Shown here: positions 33,814-44,482 of the stretch, piece after piece
Numbering within the stretch: the stretch's first letter is position 1
How the letters are laid out: each line of letters opens with the position of its first letter
Assembly (NCBI GenBank): GCA_028288725.1
Contig: JAQGIC010000103.1
Location: 25,729 to 89,728 of the forward strand
Reading direction: 5' to 3'
DNA: 64,000 bases
Origin: Rhodospirillales bacterium
GTDB lineage: Bacteria; Pseudomonadota; Alphaproteobacteria; ATCC43930; CGMCC-115725
The notes under the pieces: generated by a model
Databases searched by the model: none
What the model was told of the DNA's origin: nothing
Seen by the model: only the letters and a program-made list of their open reading frames with translations
Program-made: the position numbers and the translations under genes

Positions 33814-35298
33814 TTGACCGCCCAAGTCATCGTCGTCGGCGCCGGCCCGGTCGGCCTGTTCATGGCGGCATCCCTGGCCCGGCTGGGCGTCGGCGTCCGG
33901 ATCATCGACCAGGCCGCGGCGCCCAGCGACAAATCCAAGGCCCTGGTGATCTGGCCCCGCACCCTGGAGCAGCTCGACATCCATGGCGCAGTCGACCCCT
34001 TCCTGACGGAAGGGCTGAAGATCACCGACGTCCATCTGATGGCGCAGCGCCGGAGCCTGGCGCGCGCCTCGCTCGGCCAATTGCCCGGCGCCTATCCGTT
34101 CGCCCTGTTTCTGCCCCAGTCCGACACCGAAAGACTGCTGAGCGCCGACCTGCTGCGCCTTGGCGTCACGGTCGAGCGGTCGGTCGAACTGCGCAGCTTC
34201 GAGCCGGCCCCGACCCATGTCACCGCCGTGCTGGGGCACGCCGACGGCAGCACCGAGACGGTCCGTGCCGATTGGCTGCTGGGCTGCGACGGCGCCCACA
34301 GCGCCGTGCGCCACGGGCTGTCCCTGCCGTTCGACGGTGAGACCCTGACCAGCGACTGGGTGCTGGCCGACCTGATGCTCGACGGGCCGGCCGCGGCGGA
34401 GGTGCTTATCTCCTGGACGCCGGACGGCGTGCTCGCGCTGTTTCCGATGGGACGCGGCCGGTTCCGCGTCATCGCCGACGTGCCGGAATCCCAGGGCGAG
34501 GTGACGCTGGACGAGGTCCAGCGATTGCTCGAGGGGCGCGGCCCCGGCGGTCTCACCGGGCGCGATCCGATCTGGCTCGCCCGGTTCAAGATCAACGAGC
34601 GCAAGGTCGCCCGATATCGCGTCGGTCGCGTCTTCCTCGCCGGCGACGCCGCCCATATCCACAGCCCGGCGGGCGGCCAGGGCATGAACACGGGGCTTCA
34701 GGACGCGGCCAATCTCGCCTGGAAGCTGGCGCTGGTGTGCCGGGGCAAGGCGGGCGAGGGCATCCTCGACAGTTATTCCCCGGAACGCAGCGCCATCGGC
34801 GATCTGGTGCTGAGGAACGCCGGCCGGATGACGCGGGTGGCATTGTTTCGCGCGCGCTGGCTGCAGTTGGTCCGCAACGGGATCGTTAGGGTAGCCGCGC
34901 GCCTGCCCGCGTTCCGACGGCGCCTGGTGGGCGACCTGAGCGAGCTCGATCTGTACTACCCCGACAGCCCGCTGAACGGCCCGTCCATCGGCCGCTGGGC
35001 GGCGCCGGCGCCGGGCGACCGGGCGCCCGACTGCCCCTTGGTCGGCGCGTCGATGCGCAAGACGCGATTGTTCGAGAAGCTGCGCGCCGGCCGCTTCGTC
35101 CTGTTGAGCGGCGAGACGGCGCCCGCATTGCCGGAGACGCTCGCCAAGCTGGTCGAGACGGCGCGGTTCGCTGCCGGGACCGAGGTCTATCGCCCGGAAG
35201 TGCTCTATCTGATCCGCCCCGACGGCTATGTCGCGATGACCGCGCCAGCCGATCAGCCGGACGCCGCGACTGCCTATCTGTCGGTGCTTCTCGCCTGA
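33814..35298 (+). CDS. FAD-dependent aromatic-type monooxygenase
   Basis: A 494-residue flavoprotein hydroxylase of the PheA/TfdB class. The N-terminal dinucleotide fold reads VIVVGAGPVGLFMAA, the middle DG motif is LLGCDGAHSAVRHG, and the GD motif is LAGDAAHIHSPAGGQGMNTGLQDA. The C-terminal thioredoxin-like domain is shorter than in full phenol hydroxylases. The start is a TTG at 33814. A short in-frame-independent frame (ATG 33800, MRVAR then TGA) overlaps it, so the true initiation point is unsure. Substrate is unknown; polyketide-like or phenolic rings are usual for the family. Confidence 0.88.
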   Translation: MTAQVIVVGAGPVGLFMAASLARLGVGVRIIDQAAAPSDKSKALVIWPRTLEQLDIHGAVDPFLTEGLKITDVHLMAQRRSLARASLGQLPGAYPFALFLPQSDTERLLSADLLRLGVTVERSVELRSFEPAPTHVTAVLGHADGSTETVRADWLLGCDGAHSAVRHGLSLPFDGETLTSDWVLADLMLDGPAAAEVLISWTPDGVLALFPMGRGRFRVIADVPESQGEVTLDEVQRLLEGRGPGGLTGRDPIWLARFKINERKVARYRVGRVFLAGDAAHIHSPAGGQGMNTGLQDAANLAWKLALVCRGKAGEGILDSYSPERSAIGDLVLRNAGRMTRVALFRARWLQLVRNGIVRVAARLPAFRRRLVGDLSELDLYYPDSPLNGPSIGRWAAPAPGDRAPDCPLVGASMRKTRLFEKLRAGRFVLLSGETAPALPETLAKLVETARFAAGTEVYRPEVLYLIRPDGYVAMTAPADQPDAATAYLSVLLA

Positions 35299-35352
35299 TT
35301 CAGCGGTTTTGACGGATTGTCCCGGCAGCTTGACGATCTCGCCCCGACCGCT

Positions 35353-35370
35353 CTGGTATGGTTCTGGTAT
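35353..35370. promoter_or_regulatory. Candidate operator of the nag operon
   Basis: Two CTGGTAT copies (35353-35359 and 35364-35370) lie 11 bp apart, one helical turn. TGGTAT-type half sites suit GntR/HutC regulators, and the operon encodes one (36292). The element lies 50-67 bp before the kinase start. Confidence 0.4.
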
Positions 35371-35419
35371 TATTTGTCCAGAAGCAAATCGGATAGAACA
35401 AAATCGGAGCGACGGCGGC

Positions 35420-36295
35420 ATGGCGACGGACGGGATCTTGTTCCTGGGGGTGGATGGCGGCGGCACGGGCTGCCGGGTCCGGCTGGTCGATGCCGCCGGC
35501 ACCGTGCTGGGCGAGGGCAAGGCGGGTGCCGCCAACATCCGCCTGGGTCTCGACGTCAGCTGGGGCCAGATCCTGCAGGCGACCGACCAGGCCTTGGGCC
35601 AAGCCGGGCTCGACCGCGCGGCACTCGCCCGCACCCGTGTCGGCCTGGGCCTGGCCGGCATCACCGGCCCCGCCGATTCAGCCCGGGTCGCGGCGGCGGC
35701 ACCGCCCTTCGCCGGTATCGCCGCCGAGACCGATGCCCATACCGCCTGCCTGGGGGCGTTCGGCGGCCGGGACGGCGCGATCCTGATCCTCGGCACCGGC
35801 AGCGCCGGCTATGCCATCGTCGAAGGGGCGTCCCATCCGATCGGCGGTTGGGGCTTCGAAATTTCCGACGACGGCAGCGGCGCGCAATTGGGCCGCGAAG
35901 CGGTGCGCGCCGCCGTGCGGGCCTATGACGGGCTGGGTGCCGCCAGTGAATTCACCCTGGCGATCATGGCCCGGCTGGGCGGCCATCCGCCCGACGTCGT
36001 CGCCTGGGTCAATGGCGCCAAGCCGGGCGACTACGGCGGCATAACGCCCCTGATCATCGATTTCGCGCGCCGGGGCGATCCGGTCGCGGTCGAACTCGTC
36101 GGTCAGGCGGTCCGCCATGTCGAGAATTTCGTCCGCCGGCTGATCGCGCTCGGCGCCGGTCGCGTGGCACTCATGGGCGGGCTCGGCCCCGTGCTGGAGG
36201 AATGGCTGGACCCGTCGATGCGCGAAATGCTCGCCGCCGCCCAGGGCGATGCGATGGACGGCGCGGTGCTGCTCGCCCGCCGCCGGATATCATGA
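35420..36295 (+). CDS. N-acetylglucosamine kinase, BadF/BadG ATPase family
   Basis: A 291-residue ASKHA-fold kinase. The phosphate-1 loop is FLGVDGGGTGCRVRL (residues 7-21), and the second ATP segment ILILGTGSAGYAI is followed by GGWGFEISDDGSGAQLG, which is typical of GlcNAc kinases. It should make GlcNAc-6-phosphate in the cytoplasm, the substrate of NagA encoded in the same operon. ATG 35420 was chosen since the glycine loop then begins at the expected place; GGAG lies 10 nt upstream. It overlaps the GntR gene by 4 bp. Confidence 0.85.
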   Translation: MATDGILFLGVDGGGTGCRVRLVDAAGTVLGEGKAGAANIRLGLDVSWGQILQATDQALGQAGLDRAALARTRVGLGLAGITGPADSARVAAAAPPFAGIAAETDAHTACLGAFGGRDGAILILGTGSAGYAIVEGASHPIGGWGFEISDDGSGAQLGREAVRAAVRAYDGLGAASEFTLAIMARLGGHPPDVVAWVNGAKPGDYGGITPLIIDFARRGDPVAVELVGQAVRHVENFVRRLIALGAGRVALMGGLGPVLEEWLDPSMREMLAAAQGDAMDGAVLLARRRIS

Positions 36296-37104
36296 CGGCT
36301 ATCGGCGCGCTGTTCGATGGCGAGGCGCTGACCGCCGGCAGTCCGGTCCCACTCTATCTGCAGCTCGCCCGCCATCTGCGCCGCCTGATCGGCGATGGCG
36401 CGCTCAGGCCCGACGAGGCGCTGCCGGCCGAGCGGGATCTGGCCGAACGGCTCAACGTCTCCCGCGTCACGCTGCGCAAGGCGCTGCAGGCGCTGGTCGA
36501 GGAAGGGTTGCTGGATCAGCGCCCGCGCGCCGGCACTTTCGTCCGGCGGGTTCATGTCGAGCAGGCGCTGACGGTCCTGAGCGGCTTTACCGACGATATG
36601 CGCCAGCGGGGCATGGTGCCGAGTTCGCGCTGGCTCGACCGATCGATCGCGACGGCGACGCCCGATGAAGCGGCGGCGCTCGGCCTCATGCCCGGCGAGA
36701 CCGTGTCGCGACTGTGGCGCGTCCGCCTGGCCGACGGCAACCCGCTGGCGCTGGAGCTGGCGACGATCTCGACCCGGCTGTTGCCCGATCCCCAAGACGT
36801 CGGTGCGTCGCTCTATAGCCGGCTCCGTTCGCTTGGCCATACGCCGCATCGCGCCCAGCAGCGCATCGGCGCCACCGTACTGAACCGGCAGCAGGCGACA
36901 TTGCTGGGCGTGCCGATCGGCACGCCGGCCCTTTCGATCGAGCGGCGCAGCTTCCTGGCCGACGGCCGGCCGCTCGAACTGATGCGCTCGCAATATCGCG
37001 GCGACGCCTACGACGTCCTGGTCGAATTGAGCCTGTTCGACACCAGGCATCTTCATGCCGCACCCGCGGCGCCCTTTCCCACCCCGCAATCGAGATCCGC
37101 ATGA
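36292..37104 (+). CDS. GntR family regulator with UTRA domain (NagR/DasR-like)
   Basis: A 270-residue HutC-subfamily regulator. The N-terminal winged helix reads LRPDEALPAERDLAERLNVS and RVTLRKALQALVEEGLLDQR, and the C-terminal UTRA ligand domain begins near LSGFTDDMRQRGMVPSS, a hallmark of NagR/DasR-like proteins. Those respond to GlcN-6-P or GlcNAc-6-P. It lies inside the nag operon, overlapping the kinase gene and the deaminase gene by 4 bp each, so autoregulation through the upstream CTGGTAT repeat is likely. Confidence 0.9.
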   Translation: MTAIGALFDGEALTAGSPVPLYLQLARHLRRLIGDGALRPDEALPAERDLAERLNVSRVTLRKALQALVEEGLLDQRPRAGTFVRRVHVEQALTVLSGFTDDMRQRGMVPSSRWLDRSIATATPDEAAALGLMPGETVSRLWRVRLADGNPLALELATISTRLLPDPQDVGASLYSRLRSLGHTPHRAQQRIGATVLNRQQATLLGVPIGTPALSIERRSFLADGRPLELMRSQYRGDAYDVLVELSLFDTRHLHAAPAAPFPTPQSRSA

Positions 37105-38144
37105 CCGTGACCGCTGCCCGTTCCCTGCCCGCCATGGCGCTCGAAGCCGCCGAATCCGCCGAAGCCGCCCGGCGCCAGATCGAGCGCTGCGGCCCGCTGT
37201 TCGAGACGCTGGGCGCCAAGCTGCGCGCGCTAAAGCCCGGCTTCGTCGTCACCTGCGCGCGCGGCTCGTCCGACCATGCTTCCGCCTATGGCAAATACCT
37301 GATCGAGACCGGCATCGGTCTGCCGGTCGCCTCGATCGGCCCGTCGGTCGCCTCACTCTACAATGCGCCGCTGCAGCTGAAGGGTGGGCTGTTCATCGCC
37401 GTCTCGCAATCCGGCCGCAGCCCCGACCTGCTGCGTCTGGCCTCATCGGCCCAGGCGAGTGGCGCCTTCGTCGTCTGCTTCGTCAATGACGAGGAGTCGC
37501 CGCTGGCCCGCCAGGCCGACCTGTTCATCCCGCTCTGCGCCGGCAAGGAGGCAAGCGTCGCCGCGACCAAATCCTACCTGACCTCGGCGCTCGCCTTCCT
37601 GCAGCTCGCAGCCTATTGGCGCGACGATGCCGGCCTGCTTGCCTCGGTCGCGGCCGTGCCGGCCTGGCTCGATGCCGCCGCCAAGCTCGATTGGACGCCG
37701 GCGCTGCAGCAGTTGGCGCCCCTCTCCAGCTTCTATGTCATCGGCCGCGGCCTCGGCACCGGCGCCGCCAACGAGATCGCGCTCAAGTTCAAGGAGACCT
37801 GCCGGCTGCACGCCGAGGCGTTCAGCGCGGCCGAGGTCATCCACGGCCCGCTGGAACTGGTTCGCCCCGGTTTCGGCGCGATCGCGCTGACCCAGAACGA
37901 CAAGACGCTGGAGTCCAGCATCGCCACCATCCGGCGCATGGTCGATCTGGGTGCCACGGTGCTGAGCACCGATACGAGTGTGCCCGGCGTGGTGCCGCTG
38001 CCGGTGCTGGCCGACCTGCCGCCGGAAGTGGCCCCGCTCGCCGCCGTGCAAAGCTTCTATATGGCGGTCCATAACGTGGCCCAGTCGCGCGGCCTCAACC
38101 CCGATGCGCCGTCGAATCTCAAGAAAGTGACGGAAACCGTCTGA
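37101..38144 (+). CDS. SIS-domain glucosamine-6-phosphate deaminase (NagB-II/GlmS-like)
   Basis: A 347-residue protein with two SIS domains, like the isomerase half of GlmS but lacking the glutaminase part. CARGSSDHASAYGKYL and AVSQSGRSPDLLRL mark the first domain, and RGLGTGAANEIALKFKETC the second. The C-terminal region carries the lysine-containing NLKKVTETV end seen in GlmS-type enzymes. Its role is conversion of glucosamine-6-phosphate to fructose-6-phosphate and ammonia, replacing the unrelated classical NagB. It sits between the regulator and nagA in one overlapping operon. Confidence 0.9.
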   Translation: MTVTAARSLPAMALEAAESAEAARRQIERCGPLFETLGAKLRALKPGFVVTCARGSSDHASAYGKYLIETGIGLPVASIGPSVASLYNAPLQLKGGLFIAVSQSGRSPDLLRLASSAQASGAFVVCFVNDEESPLARQADLFIPLCAGKEASVAATKSYLTSALAFLQLAAYWRDDAGLLASVAAVPAWLDAAAKLDWTPALQQLAPLSSFYVIGRGLGTGAANEIALKFKETCRLHAEAFSAAEVIHGPLELVRPGFGAIALTQNDKTLESSIATIRRMVDLGATVLSTDTSVPGVVPLPVLADLPPEVAPLAAVQSFYMAVHNVAQSRGLNPDAPSNLKKVTETV

Positions 38145-39298
38145 TGCGGCAGCTTCTGACCGGCGCGCGCCTGTTCACCGGCGAAACCGTCCTCGACGGG
38201 CATGCCCTGCTCGTCGAGGACGGCAAGATCGTCGATCTGATCCCGGGGGCAAGCGCGCCCCAGGCCCGGATCGTGCCGCTGCCGGCCGGCAGCCTGATCG
38301 CACCCGGCTTCATCGACACCCAGGTCAACGGCGGCGGCGGCGCGCTGCTGAACGACACGCCGACGGTGGACGCGGTCCGCACCATCGCGGCCGCGCATCG
38401 GCGCTATGGCACGACCGGGCTGCTGCCGACCTTTATCACCGACGCGTCCGACAAGATGCATGCGGCGGCGGCGGCCGTCTGCGAAGCGGCCCGGTCCGCC
38501 GGCAGCGGCGTGCTGGGACTGCATCTGGAGGGGCCGTTCCTTGCCCAAGAACGGCGCGGCGTCCACAGCCCCGCCTTCGTTCGCCCGCCGACCGCGAGCG
38601 ATATCGCTTACCTGACAGAACTGCCGAACGAATTCCCCGGCGGGCGCGTGCTGCTGTCGCTGGCGCCCGAAACGGTGGCGGACGCAGACATTCGCACGCT
38701 GGCCGCGGCCAATGTGCTGTTGGCGGGTGCGCATTCGGCCGCGAGCTATGCCCGCACGGTCGAGGCGGTCCGTGCCGGCATCAGCGGCTTTACCCATCTG
38801 TTCAACGCCATGCCGCCGATTGCCAACCGCGAGCCGGGCATCGCCGGGGCGGCGCTCACGTCGGCCGAGACCTGGTGCGGCATCATCGTCGACGGCATCC
38901 ATGTCCATCCGGCGGCGCTGACGCTGGCGCTTGCCGCCAAGCCGCGCGGCAAGCTGATGCTGGTGACCGATGCCATGACGCCGCTGGGCACGGACGCGAC
39001 CAGCTTCCAGCTTTACGGCGCCACGATCCACCGGCGCGACGGCCGCCTGGTGACCGAGGACGGCACGCTCGCCGGCGCCGATCTGGACATGGCCCAGGCC
39101 GTGCGCAACTGCATCGGATTGCTCGGGCTCCCGCGCGAGGAGGCGTTGCGCATGGCCTCGCTCTATCCGGCAGAATTCCTCGGCATGGCCGACCGGCGCG
39201 GCCGGCTGGCGGCGGGCTATCAGGCCGATCTCACGCTGCTGGACCCGAGCAACCATGTATTGGGGACCTGGGTCGCAGGGGAATGGCGGGCATCGTGA
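38144..39298 (+). CDS. nagA: N-acetylglucosamine-6-phosphate deacetylase
   Basis: A 384-residue amidohydrolase-fold enzyme. APGFIDTQVNGGGG, the metal-binding HLEGPFL glutamate, GAHSAAS, FTHLFNAM, GIHVHP and the catalytic Asp in LVTDAM are all present in order. It removes acetate from GlcNAc-6-P. The start codon overlaps the deaminase stop by one base (TGATG), the tightest possible coupling, and it is the last gene of the kinase-regulator-deaminase-nagA operon. Confidence 0.95.
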   Translation: MRQLLTGARLFTGETVLDGHALLVEDGKIVDLIPGASAPQARIVPLPAGSLIAPGFIDTQVNGGGGALLNDTPTVDAVRTIAAAHRRYGTTGLLPTFITDASDKMHAAAAAVCEAARSAGSGVLGLHLEGPFLAQERRGVHSPAFVRPPTASDIAYLTELPNEFPGGRVLLSLAPETVADADIRTLAAANVLLAGAHSAASYARTVEAVRAGISGFTHLFNAMPPIANREPGIAGAALTSAETWCGIIVDGIHVHPAALTLALAAKPRGKLMLVTDAMTPLGTDATSFQLYGATIHRRDGRLVTEDGTLAGADLDMAQAVRNCIGLLGLPREEALRMASLYPAEFLGMADRRGRLAAGYQADLTLLDPSNHVLGTWVAGEWRAS

Positions 39299-39329
39299 GA
39301 TTCGCGCAATCGCCGGAACTCGACAAAAT

Positions 39330-39437
39330 TTGACAGCAGAACTCTATTTCATCGCCTATCTCGCCAAGACCGATGAGATCCTGATAGTCCGCGTCCTCGA
39401 TGATCGGCAGGATTGGGCAGAGTACCTCCGATCATAG
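39330..39437 (+). pseudogene. C-terminal fragment of a ParE/RelE-type toxin
   Basis: The segment ELYFIAYLAKTDEILIVRVL, followed by DDRQDW, matches the last strands of ParE/RelE toxins (YxxxDDxIxIxRVLHxRQDW). Only about 35 codons remain, no N-terminal helices precede it, and no antitoxin gene is next to it. It follows nagA by about 30 bp and is probably a decayed remnant of a toxin-antitoxin pair. Confidence 0.5.
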
Positions 39438-39464
39438 AACGCAGCCGTTCCGTCAGCGCGATCC

Positions 39465-41303
<1,839 letters not shown>

Positions 41304-41340
41304 GTCAATTCTCCTCCGAACCCAAACTAGCGGGCCGGTG

Positions 41341-42816
41341 TTACAGCGGCTCGTCGTGCCAAGTGCGTCCATCGCGCTCGATCAGCGCGATCGCCGAGGA
41401 AGGACCCCAGGTGCCGGCCGTGTAGGGGCGGCAGGCCTGACCGGTGCGGGCCCACCCGTCCAGGATCGGCTCGACCCAACTCCAGGCGGCTTCGACCTCG
41501 TCGCGCCGCATGAACAGGGTGGCGTTGCCGCGCACCACATCCATCAGCAGCCGTTCGTAGGCCTCGGGGAAGCGCATCTTGAACGCTTCCGCAAAACTTA
41601 AGTTGAGCGCGGAATTGCGCAGACGCAAGCCGCCTGGACCGGGATCCTTGCTGACGAGCTGCAATTTGATGCCTTCGTCGGGCTGCAGCCGGATGACCAG
41701 GCGGTTCGGATTGAACAATCCCGCCTCGCTCGGAAAGATATTGAGCGCGACCGGCCGGAACTGGATGACGATTTCCGACACCCGCTCCGGCAGCCGTTTG
41801 CCGGTACGCAGATAGAAGGGCACCCCGGCCCAGCGCCAGGTGTTGACCTCGGCCTTCAGGGCCAGGAACGTCTCGGTATCGCTCGCGGGTTGGCCCAGAT
41901 CGTCGAGATAGCCGCCGACCGAGGCGCCGTTGATCGCGCCCGGGCGATATTGCCCGCGCACCGTCGCCATGCCGACCGTCTCGGCGGTGATCGGCTTCAG
42001 GGTCCGCAGCACCTTCAGCTTCTCGTCGCGCACGTCGTTGGGATCGAGGCTCGAGGGCGAATCCATGGCGACCAGACATAAGAGCTGCAGCAGATGGTTC
42101 TGCACCATGTCCCGAAGCGCCCCGGACTTGTCGTAATAGCCGCCGCGCTGCTCGACGCCGATCGTCTCGGCGACGGTGATCTGGACATGGTCGATCGCGG
42201 TCCGGCTCCACAGCGTCTCGAACAGGGAATTGGCGAAGCGCAGCGCCAGAAGATTCTGCACCGCCTCCTTGCCCAGATAATGGTCGATGCGGAAGATCTG
42301 GTGCTCCTCGAACACCGATCCCACCGCCTCGTTGATCTGCCGCGCGGACGCCAGATCGCGGCCGATCGGCTTTTCCAGCACGACGCGCGCCTGCGGCGTG
42401 ATCAGGCCGTGGCGGGCGAGATTCCGGCAGATCTCGCCGAACAGATCCGGCGCCGTCGCGAGATAGAACACGCGGATCTGTTCCGGCCGATCGGCCATCA
42501 GCGCCGCCAGCCGGTCCCAACCGCGCTCGGCGGTCGCTTCGAGCGAGATATAGGACAGGCGCTGGACGAAGCGCTGCCAGACCTCTTCGCTGAAAAATTC
42601 GGCGGCGACATGCCGGCCGATCGCGTCCCGGACCCGCGGGATCACCTCGGCAATCGTCTGCTCGGCGCGCGAGGCCAGCAGAATGCGGGCGTCCGGCGTC
42701 AGTTGGCCATCCCGATCGCGGAAGTAAAGCGCCGGCAACAGCTTGCGCATCGACAGGTCGCCGACGCCGCCGAAGACCATGAAATCGAACGGTGCCACCG
42801 GAATGGTCTTCATCAT
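41341..42816 (-). CDS. zwf: Glucose-6-phosphate 1-dehydrogenase
   Basis: A 491-residue enzyme of standard length. The coenzyme motif reads [17 protein letters not shown] (usually GASGDLAKRKL), the active-site segment is [21 protein letters not shown], and the C-terminal part has the family [16 protein letters not shown]. It makes 6-phosphogluconolactone with NADP or NAD. It is the first gene of zwf-edd. Two ATG codons (42816, 42813) are adjacent and neither has a good ribosome site; a strong hairpin with a U-run ends only 20 nt upstream. Confidence 0.95.
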   Translation of the reverse strand: MMKTIPVAPFDFMVFGGVGDLSMRKLLPALYFRDRDGQLTPDARILLASRAEQTIAEVIPRVRDAIGRHVAAEFFSEEVWQRFVQRLSYISLEATAERGWDRLAALMADRPEQIRVFYLATAPDLFGEICRNLARHGLITPQARVVLEKPIGRDLASARQINEAVGSVFEEHQIFRIDHYLGKEAVQNLLALRFANSLFETLWSRTAIDHVQITVAETIGVEQRGGYYDKSGALRDMVQNHLLQLLCLVAMDSPSSLDPNDVRDEKLKVLRTLKPITAETVGMATVRGQYRPGAINGASVGGYLDDLGQPASDTETFLALKAEVNTWRWAGVPFYLRTGKRLPERVSEIVIQFRPVALNIFPSEAGLFNPNRLVIRLQPDEGIKLQLVSKDPGPGGLRLRNSALNLSFAEAFKMRFPEAYERLLMDVVRGNATLFMRRDEVEAAWSWVEPILDGWARTGQACRPYTAGTWGPSSAIALIERDGRTWHDEPL

Positions 42817-42835
42817 GAAACGCGACTTTTCGAAT

Positions 42836-42880
42836 AAAAATGGGTGGCCCCGAGTCCGGGGGGGGGCTCGGGGCCACCCA
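42836..42880 (-). terminator. Intrinsic terminator or attenuator in the zwf leader
   Basis: On the minus strand TGGGTGGCCCCGAG pairs perfectly with CTCGGGGCCACCCA (14 bp). The loop contains a run of 9 identical bases, and TTTTT follows at 42840-42836. The U-run ends 20 nt before the zwf start. No minus-strand gene upstream needs a terminator, so it probably works as an attenuator. Confidence 0.7.
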
Positions 42881-42978
42881 AGTCTAGGAATAGAGGGAGA
42901 AGTTCTATTCCAGGAAACGCGCGGCCGATCGCCATCGGCGGCTCGGCATGGCGCTATCCAAACCCATTCGCGGCGCCT

Positions 42979-43022
42979 GGATAAGGCGAAAACCGGCAGA
43001 TTGCCGAAAATGACAAAAATTC
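42979..43022 (-). promoter_or_regulatory. Shared leader element, copy 1 (upstream of zwf)
   Basis: Plus-strand text: GGATAAGGCGAA, AACCGGCAGATTGCCG, AAAATGACAAAAATTC. It contains the small palindrome CGGCA-GAT-TGCCG. A second copy lies upstream of the TonB-receptor gene at 48355-48405. It is 163 bp before the zwf start and 219 bp before the chitinase start on the other strand. Confidence 0.6.
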
Positions 43023-43240
43023 ATCGGCGCTTGCGAAATTACTGGGGCGGTCTTTTCCCACAGGATCTCTAGGTTTTCCGCTGGGTCAGGTGAAAACGGA
43101 CACAGATGGACCCGTTGGGCCAATGGACGACAGTCCTCGATCGATTTGCTATTGTGGGTTCATCGAATTCCCATGGCGCGGTTTAGCGCCCCTCCTTTCC
43201 AATATTCAAACTGTCGAGCGCCACGCAGGATTTCCCGAGC

Positions 43241-44482
43241 ATGTCACTGGTCACGAAACTCGGCCTTATGATCGGTGCCTTCGGCGCCACCGCCTCGCTG
43301 GCATTCGCGCAAGCAGACCGGATCTTCGCCGGCCATCCGCTGCCGTTCACGCCATCGACCGGCAAGGTCGTGGGTTTCTATCTCGACGGCGGCTCGATCG
43401 CATCGGGCTATCGGCTGGATCCGGTCACGACCGGCAACCTCACCCATCTGCTCTATGCCTTCCTGGCGATCTGCGGCCCCGGCCAGAACGCCCATGCCGG
43501 GATGACCTGCAAGCCGGAACAGGATTTTCAGCTCGCCGGCACCGCGCCGCTCGACGATGGCGCCTTCACCCGCTATTTCGCCGACTTGAAGGCGCAGGCG
43601 CCGCATCTGAAGCTGTTGGCGTCGATCGGCGGCGCCGAGGGCTCGAAGCCGTTCTACGCGTTGACCCGATCACCCGAAGCCCAAGCCCGCTTCGTTTCAT
43701 CGGTCCGGGCGTTTCTGGCCGACCATCCGATGTTCGATGGCGTCGACATCGACTGGGAATTTCCAACCGACAGCAGCCCGGCCGCGGGCGAACCCAATCT
43801 GGGCACCCCGGGCGATGCGCACGCCTATGCCGATCTGCTGCATGCGCTGCGCGGCGCGCTCGACGGGTTGGGCGCGGGCAAGCGCAAATATCTGCTGACC
43901 TCGGCCGTGCTGACCGCGGCGCGGTTGACCAGGGTCATCGATTATCGCGACGCCGCCGTCGACACCGATCTGTTCTTCGCCATGACCTACGACTATTACG
44001 GCCCCTGGACCCAGGTTGCGGGGCATCATGCCTCGGTCATTCCACCCGACGACCCGGGCCTGGGGCCGGTCGGCATCCAGCCGCTGCTGGACGCGGGCAT
44101 TCCGCCATCGAAGCTGGTCGACGGCATCGCCGCCTATGGCCGCGGCTGGCAGGTCGGCCCGACCGGCGCGCTCGTGTCGAACTACAACAGCCGTGACGGC
44201 GTCGAATTCTATCGCGCTCTCGCCGTCACGGCGCTCGGCCCGGCCGGCACGGGCATCGGCGGATACGAGGTCCATTACGACAAGGCGCTGCATGCCTATT
44301 CGCTCTGGAACCCGGCTGCCCGCATCTATATCGGCTATGACGACCCGCGCGCGGTCGCGGAAAAGGGCCGGATCGCGCTCAAGCGGGAGCTCGCCGGCCT
44401 GTTCGGCTGGGAATTGTCCCAGGACGACGGTGATCTGGTGAACGCGATGAACCGCGGGCTCGGTAATCGGCCCAGACGCTAG
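43241..44482 (+). CDS. Secreted GH18 chitinase
   Basis: A 413-residue glycoside hydrolase family 18 enzyme. A signal peptide of about 23 residues (SLAFAQ) leads to the barrel. KLLASIGG forms the SxGG motif, the catalytic motif DGVDIDWEF lies at residues 166-174 with Glu173 as proton donor, and the MTYDYYGPW segment follows. It should cut chitin or chito-oligosaccharides in the periplasm or outside. It stands divergent from zwf. Its stop overlaps the convergent DUF6445-like gene by 4 bp. Confidence 0.94.
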   Translation: MSLVTKLGLMIGAFGATASLAFAQADRIFAGHPLPFTPSTGKVVGFYLDGGSIASGYRLDPVTTGNLTHLLYAFLAICGPGQNAHAGMTCKPEQDFQLAGTAPLDDGAFTRYFADLKAQAPHLKLLASIGGAEGSKPFYALTRSPEAQARFVSSVRAFLADHPMFDGVDIDWEFPTDSSPAAGEPNLGTPGDAHAYADLLHALRGALDGLGAGKRKYLLTSAVLTAARLTRVIDYRDAAVDTDLFFAMTYDYYGPWTQVAGHHASVIPPDDPGLGPVGIQPLLDAGIPPSKLVDGIAAYGRGWQVGPTGALVSNYNSRDGVEFYRALAVTALGPAGTGIGGYEVHYDKALHAYSLWNPAARIYIGYDDPRAVAEKGRIALKRELAGLFGWELSQDDGDLVNAMNRGLGNRPRR

